DNA of 64,000 nt from Saccharomycopsis malanga (GCA_004014935.1 CP025321.1:1426001-1490000); one strand, 5' to 3'; positions 1 through 11,887 are shown, counted from the stretch's first letter. Program-made: numbers and translations. Notes: generated from the sequence alone by a model not told the origin.

Positions 1-246
1 GTTTGAATGAAACAATATACACCTTGTATTTTATTGTTAAAAGTATTATCAATACTGTCAATTTCTATTGTTCAATAATTATCATATTGTCATTCTGGGT
101 AAAACTGCAATTACAAAATAACTCAAAAATCGAACAAATTGGGAGATTTCTAATTTGAAAGGTGACAATTCTCAAGTATACATTGAAAAACTTGTCATTA
201 TACAATGAATGTGGTTAGGTCTACGCAATTGTTACACAAGAGACTT

Positions 247-560
247 TGTAATATCAAGATGAAGTTATATTGAACAGGTAAAAAGATAAATTGACTAAAG
301 GATAGAAGAAGTGCAGGTTAGAGGAGAAAATAGAATCTTAAATAGTGATCAAAATGGAAGCAATTCTCAACAAGGTTTTAGATAATAGTGTAGACCTGTA
401 AGTGTAAACAAGTGGCTATGGGTACTAATGACAATTCGAGTCAATAAGAATAAGTAAAGGGAAACAAGGAGGGCATTTGTAAGTAGAATAATCATAGGAA
501 TCCAATGTATCTAGTCGTTCAAACCATAAGACTAGAAGTATATAAAAGTTTAGCGCTAAC
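247..560 (+). mobile_element. family C repeat, probable old solo LTR
   Basis: Roughly 310 bp similar to copies near 11044, 18525, 26088 and the split copy at 38678/39433. Shared features are a TG start (TGTAATATCAAGATG), purine-rich GGAGGAAATAGAGTCTTAAA-like sequence, an AGCCAATAAGAAT-like box and the end block TATCTAGTCAATCAAACCAT. Some copies have an ACTATATAAAAGG TATA-like box. Size, TG start and a promoter-like box fit a solo LTR, but no internal coding region was seen. It is well diverged, so it looks old. Confidence 0.45.
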
Positions 561-806
561 GATGCAACTATTATTGATATTGGGAAAATCATCATGCTAT
601 ATGTTAAATAATCATGATACATTCAAAGTTGGTATTATATTAGATTATGAGTATATTTGTTCATATAAGCTTTTTTACTGATTTTTTTACCAAATCTCGT
701 TCAACACTAATTGTCATAGCTTCTCTACGCAACTAAAGTTATAATAGAATACTGTATTTAATTGTATGTTTATGCGAAACTGGTATTTACTGGGCTAACA
801 TTAGAT

Positions 807-848
807 GATAATATCATATATTTCAAGCCCAGTACATATCAGTATACT
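807..848 (-). repeat. family A SINE 3'-end fragment
   Basis: On the minus strand this reads as the family A 3' terminus, with GTACTGGGCTTGAAATATAT followed by GATATTATC. Only the last 40 or so bases are present. Confidence 0.7.
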
Positions 849-933
849 TAGTGCGAGGTGTTATGAAAACAGTAGTAAATGCGATGGGTGAGTCCGTTTT
901 CTTTCCAAATAACAAAAGTTAGTGATAACAATT

Positions 934-1989
934 ATGGATTCGGAGATCAAATATCTAGAAAATATTAGAAATTATCAGGCGGTGTTTTATGAAAGCAATT
1001 TAAGCACTACTGTATGGCATAAGCTCCCGTTATCACGGCGATCTGCTGTTCTTGTATTATTGTTTCTCGGCAAGTATGGGGAATTACGAGTGTTACTCAC
1101 CAAGAGATCACGAAGCTTGCGCAATTTCTCTGGACATATTTCTTTTCCTGGGGGAAAGGCAGACACTGGGCTTGAAACAGAATGGGAAACCGCTCGGCGA
1201 GAATCAGATGAAGAGATTGGTCTTACTCGAGATGATGAACAATTGCACAAGTTTGGTTTGCTGGTAGAGAAACTTACCATGTTACCTTCTTTTTTAGCCC
1301 GAACCTTATTAGCTGTAAGGCCCTGTGTAGGTGTTTTGAAAGCCAGTCCAGAGGAGACGACAGATCAATATCTAGTGGTGAATAACAAACTCTTGAAACT
1401 CACCTTGAATCCCGGGGAAAGCTCCAGTGTCTTTTCCGTACCTCTTCGTGATTTCTATGACCAGCGGAAAACAGTGGGTGTTTCCAAACCAAAGGAGTTG
1501 ATTGGAAAGAAGACTATCCGTACAAATTGGGCTGGCATCAATTGGAATTATAGATCGTATTTGTTTCCTGTCCGTAACGAACAAAACGAAGTCAACTGGC
1601 TACACGAAATCGACGACCTTTCCTCAGAAGATGAAGCGCTTCCAACAATACAAGCTAAAAAACAGCCAGAACTAGAGAAAGCCCGGCAAGAAATCAAACA
1701 TCTGCCGGGCCCTGTAAGAAACGTATGGGGATTAACTGCCAACATTCTCTACGAACTTGCCAATATTGCCTATTCTGGCCAAGATTATTGGAAAAACAAA
1801 CAAAATATCGGCGAAGAAGAAATCATTTACAGCTTGAACCATTATGGTAATCAATTACAGTCAGGCCCTCGAACAGACTTTGAAGTGAATATCATCAATG
1901 GAAATAAACAGACTTCGTTCCTCGATGTACTTCCAGATTCTCAAACAGATCTCATGAAAAAGATTTATAATCCAAAATCCAAAATGTAA
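934..1989 (+). CDS. PCD1: NUDIX CoA diphosphatase, Pcd1-like
   Basis: Likely 351-aa hydrolase of the CoA-specific NUDIX class, which splits CoA and its derivatives (and oxidised dNTPs in yeast Pcd1) in the peroxisome. The UPF0035-type block LLTKRSRSLRNFSGHISF runs straight into FPGGK and the NUDIX box G-x5-E-x7-REx2EExGL (about residues 73-97, containing RRESDEEIGL). The rest is less conserved but includes SxLARTLLAVRPCVG, usual in the family. The ATG at 934 is the first in frame; an in-frame GTG lies 12 bp upstream. The C-terminus is SKM, which resembles a PTS1 peroxisomal signal; that targeting is an inference. No intron is evident. Confidence 0.92.
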   Translation: MDSEIKYLENIRNYQAVFYESNLSTTVWHKLPLSRRSAVLVLLFLGKYGELRVLLTKRSRSLRNFSGHISFPGGKADTGLETEWETARRESDEEIGLTRDDEQLHKFGLLVEKLTMLPSFLARTLLAVRPCVGVLKASPEETTDQYLVVNNKLLKLTLNPGESSSVFSVPLRDFYDQRKTVGVSKPKELIGKKTIRTNWAGINWNYRSYLFPVRNEQNEVNWLHEIDDLSSEDEALPTIQAKKQPELEKARQEIKHLPGPVRNVWGLTANILYELANIAYSGQDYWKNKQNIGEEEIIYSLNHYGNQLQSGPRTDFEVNIINGNKQTSFLDVLPDSQTDLMKKIYNPKSKM

Positions 1990-2070
1990 TGCTGGCTAAC
2001 CTTTGCTAGAAATCGTCTATTATAATTTATAAAATTCTAAAACTGGATAAAACGTGTAACTTGTTTGTAC

Positions 2071-2652
2071 TTAGTCTATCATGAGAGAAACTGTACTACT
2101 CGGCATACTAGCAGGTAATGATTTATAAGATAATACATCACTTTGAAAAGTAGTAGATAATAAATCATTTCCAAGAGTAGCGGATAATAAATCACTTTGA
2201 AAAGTAGTAGATAATATATCACTTTGAACACTAGATATAGTAGGCAATAACCCATCTTCATTACTAGATAATAGACTTGTAGGAATTGGTGATCTTATGG
2301 CCGTGTTAAATACAACACGAGTAGCAACAGTGATTGTTGCTACTTTGGGAGCATCCTCTTGAGAATCCAGTTCTTCACTAACTTTGTTAGTTTTCGACTT
2401 GTCATTCACCAGACTTCCTGTAAACATTCTCCACACACCACCACCATATTTATAAAGTCTATATGTGCTTTTGGCTACCTGGGCTAAAGTTTTTCCGGAC
2501 TCTATCAAGCCCAGGAGGTCTTTCTTCACTATTGAAGCACCCTCAAGATATTCAGGACACTTTAAAGCGCCAAACTCAACTGGATATCCCTGGACATGCA
2601 GCATGTTGAGGCATATTTCTACAAGAATCACAACCACAATGTAAAGTCTCAT
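2071..2652 (-). CDS. small secreted protein, unknown function
   Basis: 193-aa ORF with a good ATG. The first 22 residues (MRLYIVVVILVEICLNMLHV and following) are a hydrophobic signal peptide. The middle has two cysteines or fewer and a Tyr/Lys/Gly patch (TYRLYKYGGG). The C-terminal third is Ser/Thr-rich with imperfect repeats of about 10 residues containing DLLSTTFQSD, encoded by 30-bp DNA repeats between about 2119 and 2230. I do not recognise a family. It could be a secreted or cell-wall protein. The signal peptide plus coding-phase repeats argue for a real gene, but there is no homology support. Confidence 0.6.
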   Translation of the reverse strand: MRLYIVVVILVEICLNMLHVQGYPVEFGALKCPEYLEGASIVKKDLLGLIESGKTLAQVAKSTYRLYKYGGGVWRMFTGSLVNDKSKTNKVSEELDSQEDAPKVATITVATRVVFNTAIRSPIPTSLLSSNEDGLLPTISSVQSDILSTTFQSDLLSATLGNDLLSTTFQSDVLSYKSLPASMPSSTVSLMID

Positions 2653-4069
2653 ACTATATTACTTTCCGAACAATACAAGGTGATTTACTTGAATTCCAGT
2701 GGATTTTTTTTACTAGATTTTAAGCAAAATTGGCCTGTATAGCACTATTCTTGATATATATAAGGGTCTAGATAACACGGAATACGCACCCGTTCAAGAG
2801 GACCCTGAAATCCACATTGGCTCAGTAGTTAAAGGTTGGCTATACTAAATGGCGGTTCACAGGGGTTCAGAAACTAGCGCGCCTTTGAATAGCTTACACC
2901 AAAGCTGATTTGCTTTGTTACTGGAGGGCAGCTTATCTACTTTGTTACTGTATGGTAGCTTCCAACGGGCGTCTTGTACTTATCTCAATAAGTTTAAACC
3001 TTTGACTTCAATACCATAGCTTGAAATCGAATGGTAATAAAATGGTCGTATGGTGGTTCTATTTTGTAAATGTAAGGTTGTAGTTTTGGGAGACTTTTGG
3101 ATTTTCATAACATCTTCAATGATTAGAAAATGAATCAATTTACATGATGATAGAATAAGGGCTTTATTACTTGAAACGCGATAGAGAAACAATGAACAAC
3201 AGCCAAGTTGGAAATGATCAATAGTTGCAAAATAAATAGACTTTGGTTTACAGAAACTCCATGGTATCTAGTATCCATGGAATTGACAAAACATTGCCCA
3301 TGTCTCAGCCATGAGGTTAAATTATCAATCTTATACCAAATGATAAAGAGCATAAAAGTAATCAAAGATAATACTAGTAAATCAAGGTCATCAGGACATG
3401 TAAATTAAGAGACATTACCAAGGCTGCAAGTTTAGCAAATAAAAATTTGCTAGATCAAACCATCTTCTATGCTGATTATTAGAGCGGATAATGATTAGAA
3501 ATTGGATCAATTGATAGACAATGTAAACTAAATTACACAGGGAGTGTATCCATAACTCTGGCTATACAAATGTACATGCCAAATTTGGGTGTAGATTACT
3601 TGAAGATGCCATTCTTATACTTGGGATTTAGTAGAATGTGTCAGTAATTGTTTGTTTGTACATTTCGTTGTCTAGTTGTGAATAAATGAGGAAATCCAAT
3701 GGCAAGACTGTTGAGTGTAGGTATGTGATATTGTATGATATAACACATTTCAACACATTTCAACATATTTTGACCAAGTATTAATAATATCTTATATTTC
3801 GGGCCCAGTACGTATCAGTTTCGTATATACAAGCTAAGGCTAAGGGAACTTAGTAAATCCCAATAATGTTCATCATCACCCATGTTTCTGTTACGTCTTT
3901 TTTCTCTTCTTCGAGAGTGGTATCTGCTAAATTATCCTGCCAGGCCTTTTTTTTTCTTTACTGAGAGCACAGGCCACTGAGCCATACGGCCCAGAGGCTA
4001 CAATCATTAACTTCGTTAAAAAATCTACTGAATACTTACCAACATGCTGATTACCATTGCCAACACCTT
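2653..4069. other. gene-free region between secreted protein and RAD14
   Basis: No coding region recognised. At about 2808-2880 an A-box-like TTGGCTCAGTAG followed by GGGGTTCAGAAAC may be a very decayed tRNA or SINE head. Near 2905-2960 the motif TTTGTTACTG recurs. A minus-strand family A copy lies at 3783-3999. The rest is featureless AT-rich sequence. Confidence 0.5.
3783..3999 (-). mobile_element. family A SINE, short form, near full length
   Basis: Minus-strand copy. Reading from the right end it has the head (CACTGAGCCATACGGCCCAG on the plus strand), a partly duplicated purine-rich head segment, the short-form junction without a B box, and the 3' end with GTATATACGAAACTGATACG and GTACTGGGCCCGAAATATAA. 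It ends close to the 3' end of RAD14. Confidence 0.75.
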
Positions 4070-5014
4070 CTAAAAAGTAATCTCCTCGGTCTCCATGCCG
4101 CAATCTACACACCGTCGTTTGATGATGTTGCCGCTAACTTGGATGGGCTCAGTCCAATCATGGACATGACCGTATCCATCGTTAGCCTGCTCGCGCAATT
4201 TTCTTGTGTACTCCTCTGCTCTGGTTCGTTTTTTCATTTCAAGCAACTTGGTCTCAAACCGTTTATTCTTTTTATCGATTTTAAACTTCTGTCTACGAAG
4301 CCATTCAGCGTCCAACCCATCGGCTCCTCCCCATTTCTTAAATGCAAACTCCTCAACCTGATAACGTAGATACAATTGCATGCGAGAAAACTTGGCATGA
4401 GGATTGGGCTTTTCGATTCTGTTGAAAAGATTGGTGTCCATAAGCTCTGGCTCTGTGAGGAAATAGTCCAGCTTACACTCTGTCTTTGTAAGCAACGAAT
4501 ACTTGTCAGGAAGCTTTTCTTTACACTTGTTGCAAACTCTACAGCCATACACTTTGTAAAACTCCTGATTAATGTCGATAGTTTTACACTCGTAGCACTT
4601 TGGAGCAGCCTGGACGTCTTCTGGTGGAGGCGGATCTTTTACAAGAAACTCCCGTTTCTGCCGTTCTTTTTCGCGCCAGTCCTCCAAAGTTTGATCTCCT
4701 TCATTTCGCTGAGGCTCTATAAGAAAGCCTCCCTTTGTATCTTTTGTAGCAGCAATATCAAACTGAATATAATCAGACTTTTTGATCATTTTCTTGTAAT
4801 GTTGCTTCTTCTTCTTCTCTTCTTGCGCTTTTCGCGCATTCTGCTGGTTGTCTGTATTCATATTTCCACTTGTTGTCCCGGTCTCTTGTCCACCTCCATT
4901 GGCTTTTCGAAGAAGCTCTTGTTTCCTTTGTAATGCTTTGGCCCGGTTTGCCTCCAACTTTTTCCGCTTTTGCTCAACGCTAAGCTTCGATACTCTTGAG
5001 GAATCTGCATTCAT
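4070..5014 (-). CDS. RAD14: nucleotide excision repair protein Rad14 (XPA)
   Basis: 314-aa XPA-family DNA damage-recognition protein acting in the nucleus with RPA and TFIIH. The zinc finger is C140-x2-C143-x17-C161-x2-C164 (CYEC ... CNKC), followed by the family block LLTKTEC, DYFLTEPEL and KPNPHAKFSRMQLYLR. The end HVHDWTEPIQ then RRCVDCGMETEEITF matches fungal Rad14. The N-terminus is Lys-rich and probably nuclear-localising. The first in-frame ATG is at 5014; an in-frame TTG upstream was ignored. Residue 182 is encoded by CTG at a site that is polar in relatives (TECK-E/Q-D), which hints that CTG is read as Ser. No intron needed. Confidence 0.96.
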   Translation of the reverse strand: MNADSSRVSKLSVEQKRKKLEANRAKALQRKQELLRKANGGGQETGTTSGNMNTDNQQNARKAQEEKKKKQHYKKMIKKSDYIQFDIAATKDTKGGFLIEPQRNEGDQTLEDWREKERQKREFLVKDPPPPEDVQAAPKCYECKTIDINQEFYKVYGCRVCNKCKEKLPDKYSLLTKTECKLDYFLTEPELMDTNLFNRIEKPNPHAKFSRMQLYLRYQVEEFAFKKWGGADGLDAEWLRRQKFKIDKKNKRFETKLLEMKKRTRAEEYTRKLREQANDGYGHVHDWTEPIQVSGNIIKRRCVDCGMETEEITF

Positions 5015-5199
5015 GATGGCCAAATAATATAAACGGTTGGCGTTTGGCGTTTGGCGTTTAAAATGTATTTATTAAAATTATAATCTATATGTATAGATGT
5101 AGCTCATCGCCAGTGGCATCGTAATATAATTGGGGTTACCACCACCCCAACCCATGGCTCATAAGCTGTGTTTTTATATGGATCATCATCATCATCAAT

Positions 5200-5200
5200 A

Positions 5201-5249
<49 letters not shown>

Positions 5250-5387
5250 TCATACATTTCAAGCCCAGTACATATCAGTTTCGTATATACGCGCTATGGC
5301 CAAGGGGACTTGACAAAACCCAGTGGGGAAACCCCAATAAACCGTTAATCATAATCTTCTCACCCAATTGGCTGTAAGTACGCATTA
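5200..5387 (-). mobile_element. family A SINE with (AAT)n tail, head missing
   Basis: Plus-strand (AAT)n of about 48 bp at 5200-5248 is the tail of a minus-strand copy. Next come the 3' terminus (CAAGCCCAGTACATATCAGT), the palindrome neighbourhood CGTATATACG and the body up to CACCCAATTGG. The tRNA-like head is absent, and the sequence passes directly into family B. Confidence 0.8.
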
Positions 5388-6165
5388 CTTTGACAATATA
5401 TAATGAATATTATTAAATTAAAGCTCCTCCTAGAACCTATAGAAACCAAAAAAATTTTCAACACTTGAGATACGTGTTGTTTTGAAATAAAAGCTCCTTT
5501 AAATGCAGTCATAACCGCACATTAAAGTAAAAGCAATCGGAAACTAAGAAATAACATCAAGAGAATAATAGTATCTCTCAGGGGGCTGAAGAATACGATT
5601 TTTAACAAATTATGTGTTATTTTTGACAAATTAATACTTTCTCATTTTTTAATATAATGTAGAGGACAAATTTCACACTAAAGCCAAAAGTGTAAAACTC
5701 TGAGCTTTAAAAAGTATAGAATTATGTTTTTTGTATGGCTTGGTTTGCTGTAAAGACTCTAGAATATGATCAACTTTTTGTCAGAAATGGCATTTTTTTG
5801 TTTTAGCATATATTTATTCGAGAATCTAATATTTTATTGACAAATAATAACCTTTAATATTGCAAAAATTGCAAAATATTCTGGTACATTATTTTCAAAT
5901 CAGAATAACCTGGATAGAACAGTTTTAATTCAATAAAACCTTGGGTGATTACTTCAAAACGTCAACAGCGCGAATCGAGGACTAAGACCCCAAGTGAGGA
6001 ACGCCGCACGTGCTTTTCTGCACTATTCTGCACCATTATGCACTATATTGTGTGGCGCATGGCCCAACCAACTTGGCCACCTGGCAATTGTAAGGCATAT
6101 AAGCATGTTTCTGTTAAAAAGAAAGAAGATCTTTACTTTTCGAATGAGAATTTTAGCAAATGATT
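5388..6165 (-). repeat. family B repeat, partial copy
   Basis: Minus-strand copy of the long non-coding repeat also found at 9265, 12452, 24771, 49185, 52975 and 53951. The conserved core lies at about 5955-6075, with TGGCGCATGGCC, GAGGAACGCC and CGTCAACAGCGCG on the plus strand. The rest is AT-rich with no ORF. It lacks the leftmost 200 bp of the longest copies and ends near the TATATAATG block. Confidence 0.75.
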
Positions 6166-6313
6166 TGTCCATCAAGTGTATAAGCAGAAAGTACTTCCAT
6201 TAAATGGATGAATCATCCATAACTACGGGTTGATTAAACATTCAAAGTATGGGTTAAATGTTTTAGATATTGTGTTTAGGTATTGTTTCTATACTGAGCG
6301 CTACGTAATACTC

Positions 6314-6407
6314 TATTTCCTCGTTATTTTTTACTTCTGTTCTATTATATAGCCTGCTTTTATTTCCTCGTTATTTTTTACTTCTGTTCTATTATATAGC
6401 CTGCTTT
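6314..6407. repeat. exact 47-bp tandem duplication
   Basis: The 47-bp unit starting TATTTCCTCGTTATTTTTTA occurs at 6314-6360 and again, without a difference that I can see, at 6361-6407. Perfect identity in otherwise drifting AT-rich DNA means a recent event. It lies about 700 bp upstream of TDA11. Confidence 0.9.
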
Positions 6408-7085
6408 TATTTCCCATTCTTTAATATGTAATGGATACGTATCAATTGATACTAGATATTATGGATATTTTTCAATTTATTGTGATTATAGTGATTATTC
6501 TTCAATATAAAGTGGATAAGTGTTGATTAGTGTTGGCTATAGTGGACATTCAGCATTGTGATAGGGTTTTATATGGTTTTATCAGTTAAATACATAAAAT
6601 CCCATTGTTCCAACTTCATTCTGTTTACTTTTGCTCTCCTTGCTTCTAATTATTATACACCAAGCTTATTATTATCATTATTATTATCAGTTGATACTTA
6701 AGTCCTACAGCTTACATTACAACCTCAGTGACAAATATCCTAAACATATTCTTTAAAATACTCCTGACCACACCACTTCGTAATATCCAAAAAAGACTAC
6801 CTCACACAACTATTGCCTTACACGTGTTATAATATATCAAAATTAATCATTTCACTAGTATTATACTTACCATTATAAAATGGTCAAAACTTCTTGTATG
6901 AAACAACTGCCCATAGGCGTTATTGTCATGCGCTAATCACATGATAGTCACGCCTATGTCACACCATTCTCACAGATACATGCAGACACGCGCTTTTTTC
7001 AAATCAAAGGCTTTAATGTCAAAGTTCTAGACCACCGTGTAAGTAAGATCAAACCATTATAAACGAGTTTCGGACCAATCATAAG

Positions 7086-8846
7086 ATGTCGTCTTTAACT
7101 GGACACGAGCCGCGCGAGCATCCAGAACATAGTAATGTAGATGCGGACTTTAGACAGATAAATAGCGATGCTGCGGAGAAAGCATCAGATGAGCTGTCCA
7201 GTGTCCACAGTACAGCACAGATGACGTATCCAGACGCGCCGAAGATAATTCCACTGGGAAATCATCCCTTGAGGAACCCACAAGGCATGGCTCGGAGCCA
7301 TTCGCGGCGGTTTTCGCGCAGCGGCCTCAATTTGGGCATCACAGTGACCGAGACGCCCCTGCATCGCCGGGCAAGCTCGACGGTCGTTTCACCGGTGGCA
7401 GGCGTGGCCTCGGTTGCTGGCTTAAGGAATTCAATGAGTGCCAACAACTCTCCGGTGGCCCCGGAAGGGTTTCCGCAGTCTCGGACGCATGGTTTGAAGC
7501 GATCGACGTCCTTGCATCATAGCAATCCGTCATCACCGTTTTTTAACAGACAATTTCCGGGGGTCCGTCACGGAGGCTTAGGTAGATCAACATCTACATC
7601 AGGCTCCGAAAACCGAACAACAAAATTCCCACCTGAGCCTCGGGCCGACGGGCTCATAACCTCCGATTTAGGTCGAGAGGTGCGGACCGAGATTGTTTCA
7701 CCGATTGATGAGACTACGGAGAAGCTACGCGCCTTGGCGCTTAAAGAGATGCGAGTTGTAGAGTTGAAGGATGAAATTAAGGGTCTTACGAGTGTGTTAG
7801 AGCGAGAAACCAAAGAGTTGCATGATCTTCGGCAATCAGTGCAGAAGTCGTTATATAATGATCTCGGAAGTTCTAATAATAAACTCCATAGTCATGCACA
7901 GCATGGATTCCGGTCTAATAAGGGTTCTCCGGACAAGCCACGGCGTCGGGCGAACAGTTTATTAGGTTTGTTGGGGAGCGAAAGTCCGCAGACCGAGGAG
8001 CGGAACAAACGGCTTTCTATGTGGGACAGCATCTCCAAGCCGCTCAATTTGTTTTCGCAGTTTGACAACATGTTGCAACTGGAGTTTGAGAAGATTTCCA
8101 GCGGTAAATTAGGACTTGAGACCGCGCCGCAGTCTGCGCCGGAAACAAAAACCAAGTTCTCGCCTGTCCGGAACCGATTTCCGGATTCCGTGACGGAAGA
8201 GGATCCGGACTCTATGGCGGAGGCGGATCCGGAGGAGGATCCGGAAGACGATTTTTTTATGAAGTGGGATGATTCGACAGTGGAGTCTGCTAACAACACA
8301 CCTAGTAAAAAGCCGGTTGTCAAATCCAATAGCAAGCCAAAGACGACGCGGAAGTCGTCTCTTGTATTGTCAAAGAATTCCAGTACTGCTACCAGCGGCG
8401 GTTTAAAGTTGTCTCGTAATCCGTCATTCCGCAAGTCTGTCAATTTGAATGAGCATAAGATTATTCTTCCAAAACGGACAGCAAAGCCGCCTAATTACAA
8501 ACAATTGTTTGACAAAGATAAGCGGCAGGAAGCGGAAATCAGTAGTCCTATAGTAGACTTGGCGTCTTCGGCCAGTGTAAAAGATCCTAATGAAGTGCTC
8601 CAGAGTGTGTCGTCGTCATTATGGAGCTTCTATTCGGACGTCAAAGACGGCCTTATGCTTTCAATAGAAGAAGAGCGCGCCCTCCAGGAGGCCAATAGAA
8701 ATAAAGAGACAAACAGCCAGTTTCCAGCCGTTGGATCTCTGTCTGGGCTACAGCATCGCAACTTGTCTGTAGATAATCTTATTGATCTAGACTCAAGCCC
8801 CGAGAAATACTCTCCAGGAGACGTCTCTTTGAAGAAAAATGATTGA
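7086..8846 (+). CDS. TDA11: Tda11-like protein
   Basis: 586-aa mostly disordered, Ser/basic-rich protein. A coiled coil around residues 215-260 (LRALALKEMRVVELKDEIKG) and two tryptophan blocks (MWDSISKPLNLFSQFDNML about 315; SSSLWSFYSDVKDGLM about 515) correspond to the order of blocks in yeast Tda11 (SLWSKPLALFNQFD and SRSLWSFVSDVKAG, from memory). The molecular role of Tda11 is unknown; deletion affects topoisomerase I damage tolerance. Acidic stretch EEDPEDDFFMKWDD near 395 precedes basic Ser/Thr-rich sequence. Codon use is GC-richer than the flanking repeats. The 3' end lies only about 30 bp before a SINE copy. Confidence 0.82.
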   Translation: MSSLTGHEPREHPEHSNVDADFRQINSDAAEKASDELSSVHSTAQMTYPDAPKIIPLGNHPLRNPQGMARSHSRRFSRSGLNLGITVTETPLHRRASSTVVSPVAGVASVAGLRNSMSANNSPVAPEGFPQSRTHGLKRSTSLHHSNPSSPFFNRQFPGVRHGGLGRSTSTSGSENRTTKFPPEPRADGLITSDLGREVRTEIVSPIDETTEKLRALALKEMRVVELKDEIKGLTSVLERETKELHDLRQSVQKSLYNDLGSSNNKLHSHAQHGFRSNKGSPDKPRRRANSLLGLLGSESPQTEERNKRLSMWDSISKPLNLFSQFDNMLQLEFEKISSGKLGLETAPQSAPETKTKFSPVRNRFPDSVTEEDPDSMAEADPEEDPEDDFFMKWDDSTVESANNTPSKKPVVKSNSKPKTTRKSSLVLSKNSSTATSGGLKLSRNPSFRKSVNLNEHKIILPKRTAKPPNYKQLFDKDKRQEAEISSPIVDLASSASVKDPNEVLQSVSSSLWSFYSDVKDGLMLSIEEERALQEANRNKETNSQFPAVGSLSGLQHRNLSVDNLIDLDSSPEKYSPGDVSLKKND

Positions 8847-8877
8847 TTGTTGTTAGGATTGTACTTTTATAGATATA

Positions 8878-10365
<1,488 letters not shown>

Positions 10366-10909
10366 TACAACACGCGATCAAAATGGATATCAATGTTAAT
10401 ACTCCAATGTACCTTAGATGATTTCGGATGCTATTTAGCATGCATGTCACCTGTACAAGTTGTTCAACAGTTTTGTTAATTATAAATTTAAATAGATGAT
10501 AAAACGGGGTTACATTATGAAATATCAATATTAATAACAGGAACAGAAGCAGAATTAGCAATCGTTCATTAGAATTGAGAGGATCTCAATCTTTAGATAT
10601 TTAAATTTCTCATTTTATTTTAGTAGTAGGTTATTCTACAGTATCCTGCATCAAGTTCTGTTAAATATCCAAGTTTAGATGCGAAACTGGAGAGTCAAAG
10701 TAACAATGCTACATTTGATCTTCTTGTTTCGATTTACCAATTCTTACTGGATCGACTTGTTAGTTGGCACCCACTTGCTTGGATATACTTACGAGTATAC
10801 AATATGGTCTCGAACCTTTAATTACCTTTTAAAGTATTGCACCGTTCAATTCAAAATCCATCTTAATGTCACACCAATTGCAAATTATTAGTCACTTAAT
10901 TTATTTCTC

Positions 10910-10980
10910 TACCTTCTCCTTTTATATAGCCATTTATGTTTTTACCCATTCTCCGTACAAAATACATCTTAACATTACAC
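10910..10980 (-). repeat. family C fragment
   Basis: On the minus strand it reads GAGAATGGGTAAAAACATAA then GGCTATATAAAAGG, matching the TATA-containing 5' part of family C. It faces the plus-strand copy at 11044. Old and partial. Confidence 0.45.
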
Positions 10981-11043
10981 CAATTGCACGATAGCAGTCA
11001 TTTAATTTGTTTTTGCATGAACAATATATAAAACTATTTTTCT

Positions 11044-11290
11044 GTTAAGATGGAGATTGGGTAAAAGGATAGCTGTCTATATAAAAGGCTAGAAAAAGTC
11101 TGAAATAAAGGAGGAAATAGAGTTGAGTAGTGGTTAAAAAAATAAGACACCTAAAAGAGTAGTCAAAGGCTCGAGACCATTAAATAGACTCGTACAGATA
11201 ACGAAACAGTAGGAAACGACAATGCAACGCTATATGGAGTAAACATAGAATATGAGGTTGAATGTATCTAGTCAATCAAACCATACAATT
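11044..11290 (+). mobile_element. family C repeat, probable old solo LTR
   Basis: Shares ATTGGGTAAAAGGATAGCTG, CTATATAAAAGGCTAG, AAAGGAGGAAATAGAG and ATGTATCTAGTCAATCAAAC with the other family C copies. Diverged, with no internal region. Confidence 0.5.
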
Positions 11291-11461
11291 CAACATGACC
11301 ATGCATTGTCATGCACCCCCCATGCATTGCCGGTATGACGCCTACCCGGCCATGTATATCATGCAGTAATTTTTATTCATGTGCAGTGAAAATTTCCATA
11401 GTAAGCGATGATGTTTTTTTGTTTTTAACAATACTTGATATAACCATCGAAAGATAATAAA

Positions 11462-11887
11462 ATGTCTTCGACGCTTTTTGATGATGTGTTTGTGATCAAT
11501 GATATTGATAATGCCAATTATGACAAGGTTTCGAGAATAACTGCGCGGTCGAAATCGTCCAATGAGGTACAACTTACTTTGGACATTAACCATGATTTGT
11601 TTCCAGTTGAGAATGGCGAGTCTTTGACTGTTGCTCTTGCGTCCTCTTTAGGCGAGTCGTATGTGAACGAGTCTGTGAGCTGGAGACCACCTCGTGCTGG
11701 CGAGAGATCATTGGCCGATGATTACGATTATGTCATGTACGGCACGGTTTACAAGTTTGATGAGGGTAAGAATGACCTAATTTCCGTCTTTATTTCGTTT
11801 GGCGGCTTGTTGATGTGTTTGGAAGGCAGTTATAGAAGCTTGTCGTCCTTGAAACAGGAAAATATCTATCTTTTGATCCGTCGTTGA
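11462..11887 (+). CDS. RPB8: RNA polymerase I/II/III subunit Rpb8 (ABC14.5)
   Basis: 141 aa, close to the 146 aa of yeast Rpb8, a shared OB-fold subunit of all three nuclear RNA polymerases. Recognisable blocks are the N-terminal [33 protein letters not shown], the [14 protein letters not shown] strand pair and the C-terminal [20 protein letters not shown] ending YLLIRR. Single exon with a clear ATG. It is an essential gene flanked on both sides by repeats. Confidence 0.97.
   Translation: MSSTLFDDVFVINDIDNANYDKVSRITARSKSSNEVQLTLDINHDLFPVENGESLTVALASSLGESYVNESVSWRPPRAGERSLADDYDYVMYGTVYKFDEGKNDLISVFISFGGLLMCLEGSYRSLSSLKQENIYLLIRR

Larger units (their letters stand above)
1..933. other. gene-free left end
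   Basis: I see no convincing gene here. The stretch holds an old LTR-like repeat (family C) and a short 3' fragment of the family A SINE, listed separately, plus AT-rich sequence that includes the upstream region of the NUDIX gene starting at 934. Confidence 0.6.
5015..7085. other. repeat-bearing region upstream of RAD14 and TDA11
   Basis: Contains a truncated family A copy, a minus-strand family B copy, an exact 47-bp tandem duplication, and about 670 bp of AT-rich sequence before the TDA11 start. GGCGTTTGGCGTTTGGCGTT just upstream of RAD14 (5038-5060) is a small triplicated motif. ACGCGC-type and CACATGATAG-like sequence occurs at 6935-6990; I cannot assign a regulator. Confidence 0.5.
10366..11461. 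other. region upstream of RPB8
   Basis: No gene recognised. A direct repeat of about 55 bp (CATCTTAATGTCACACCAAT at 10859, a similar block at 10967) and two family C fragments in inverted orientation are present. The last 170 bp, including CATGCACCCCCCATGCATTG at 11310, probably contains the RPB8 promoter. Confidence 0.45.

Noticed and set aside
4376-4933. 185-codon ORF on the plus strand
   Set aside because: Antisense to RAD14 with Leu/Phe runs; no support.
5945-6203. Recurrent ORFs containing SALFCTI and QPTWPPGN-like words, also near 9391, 49150, 52980 and 53767
   Set aside because: They come from the conserved core of family B. Frames differ between copies and end within it, so the core is RNA-like, not coding.
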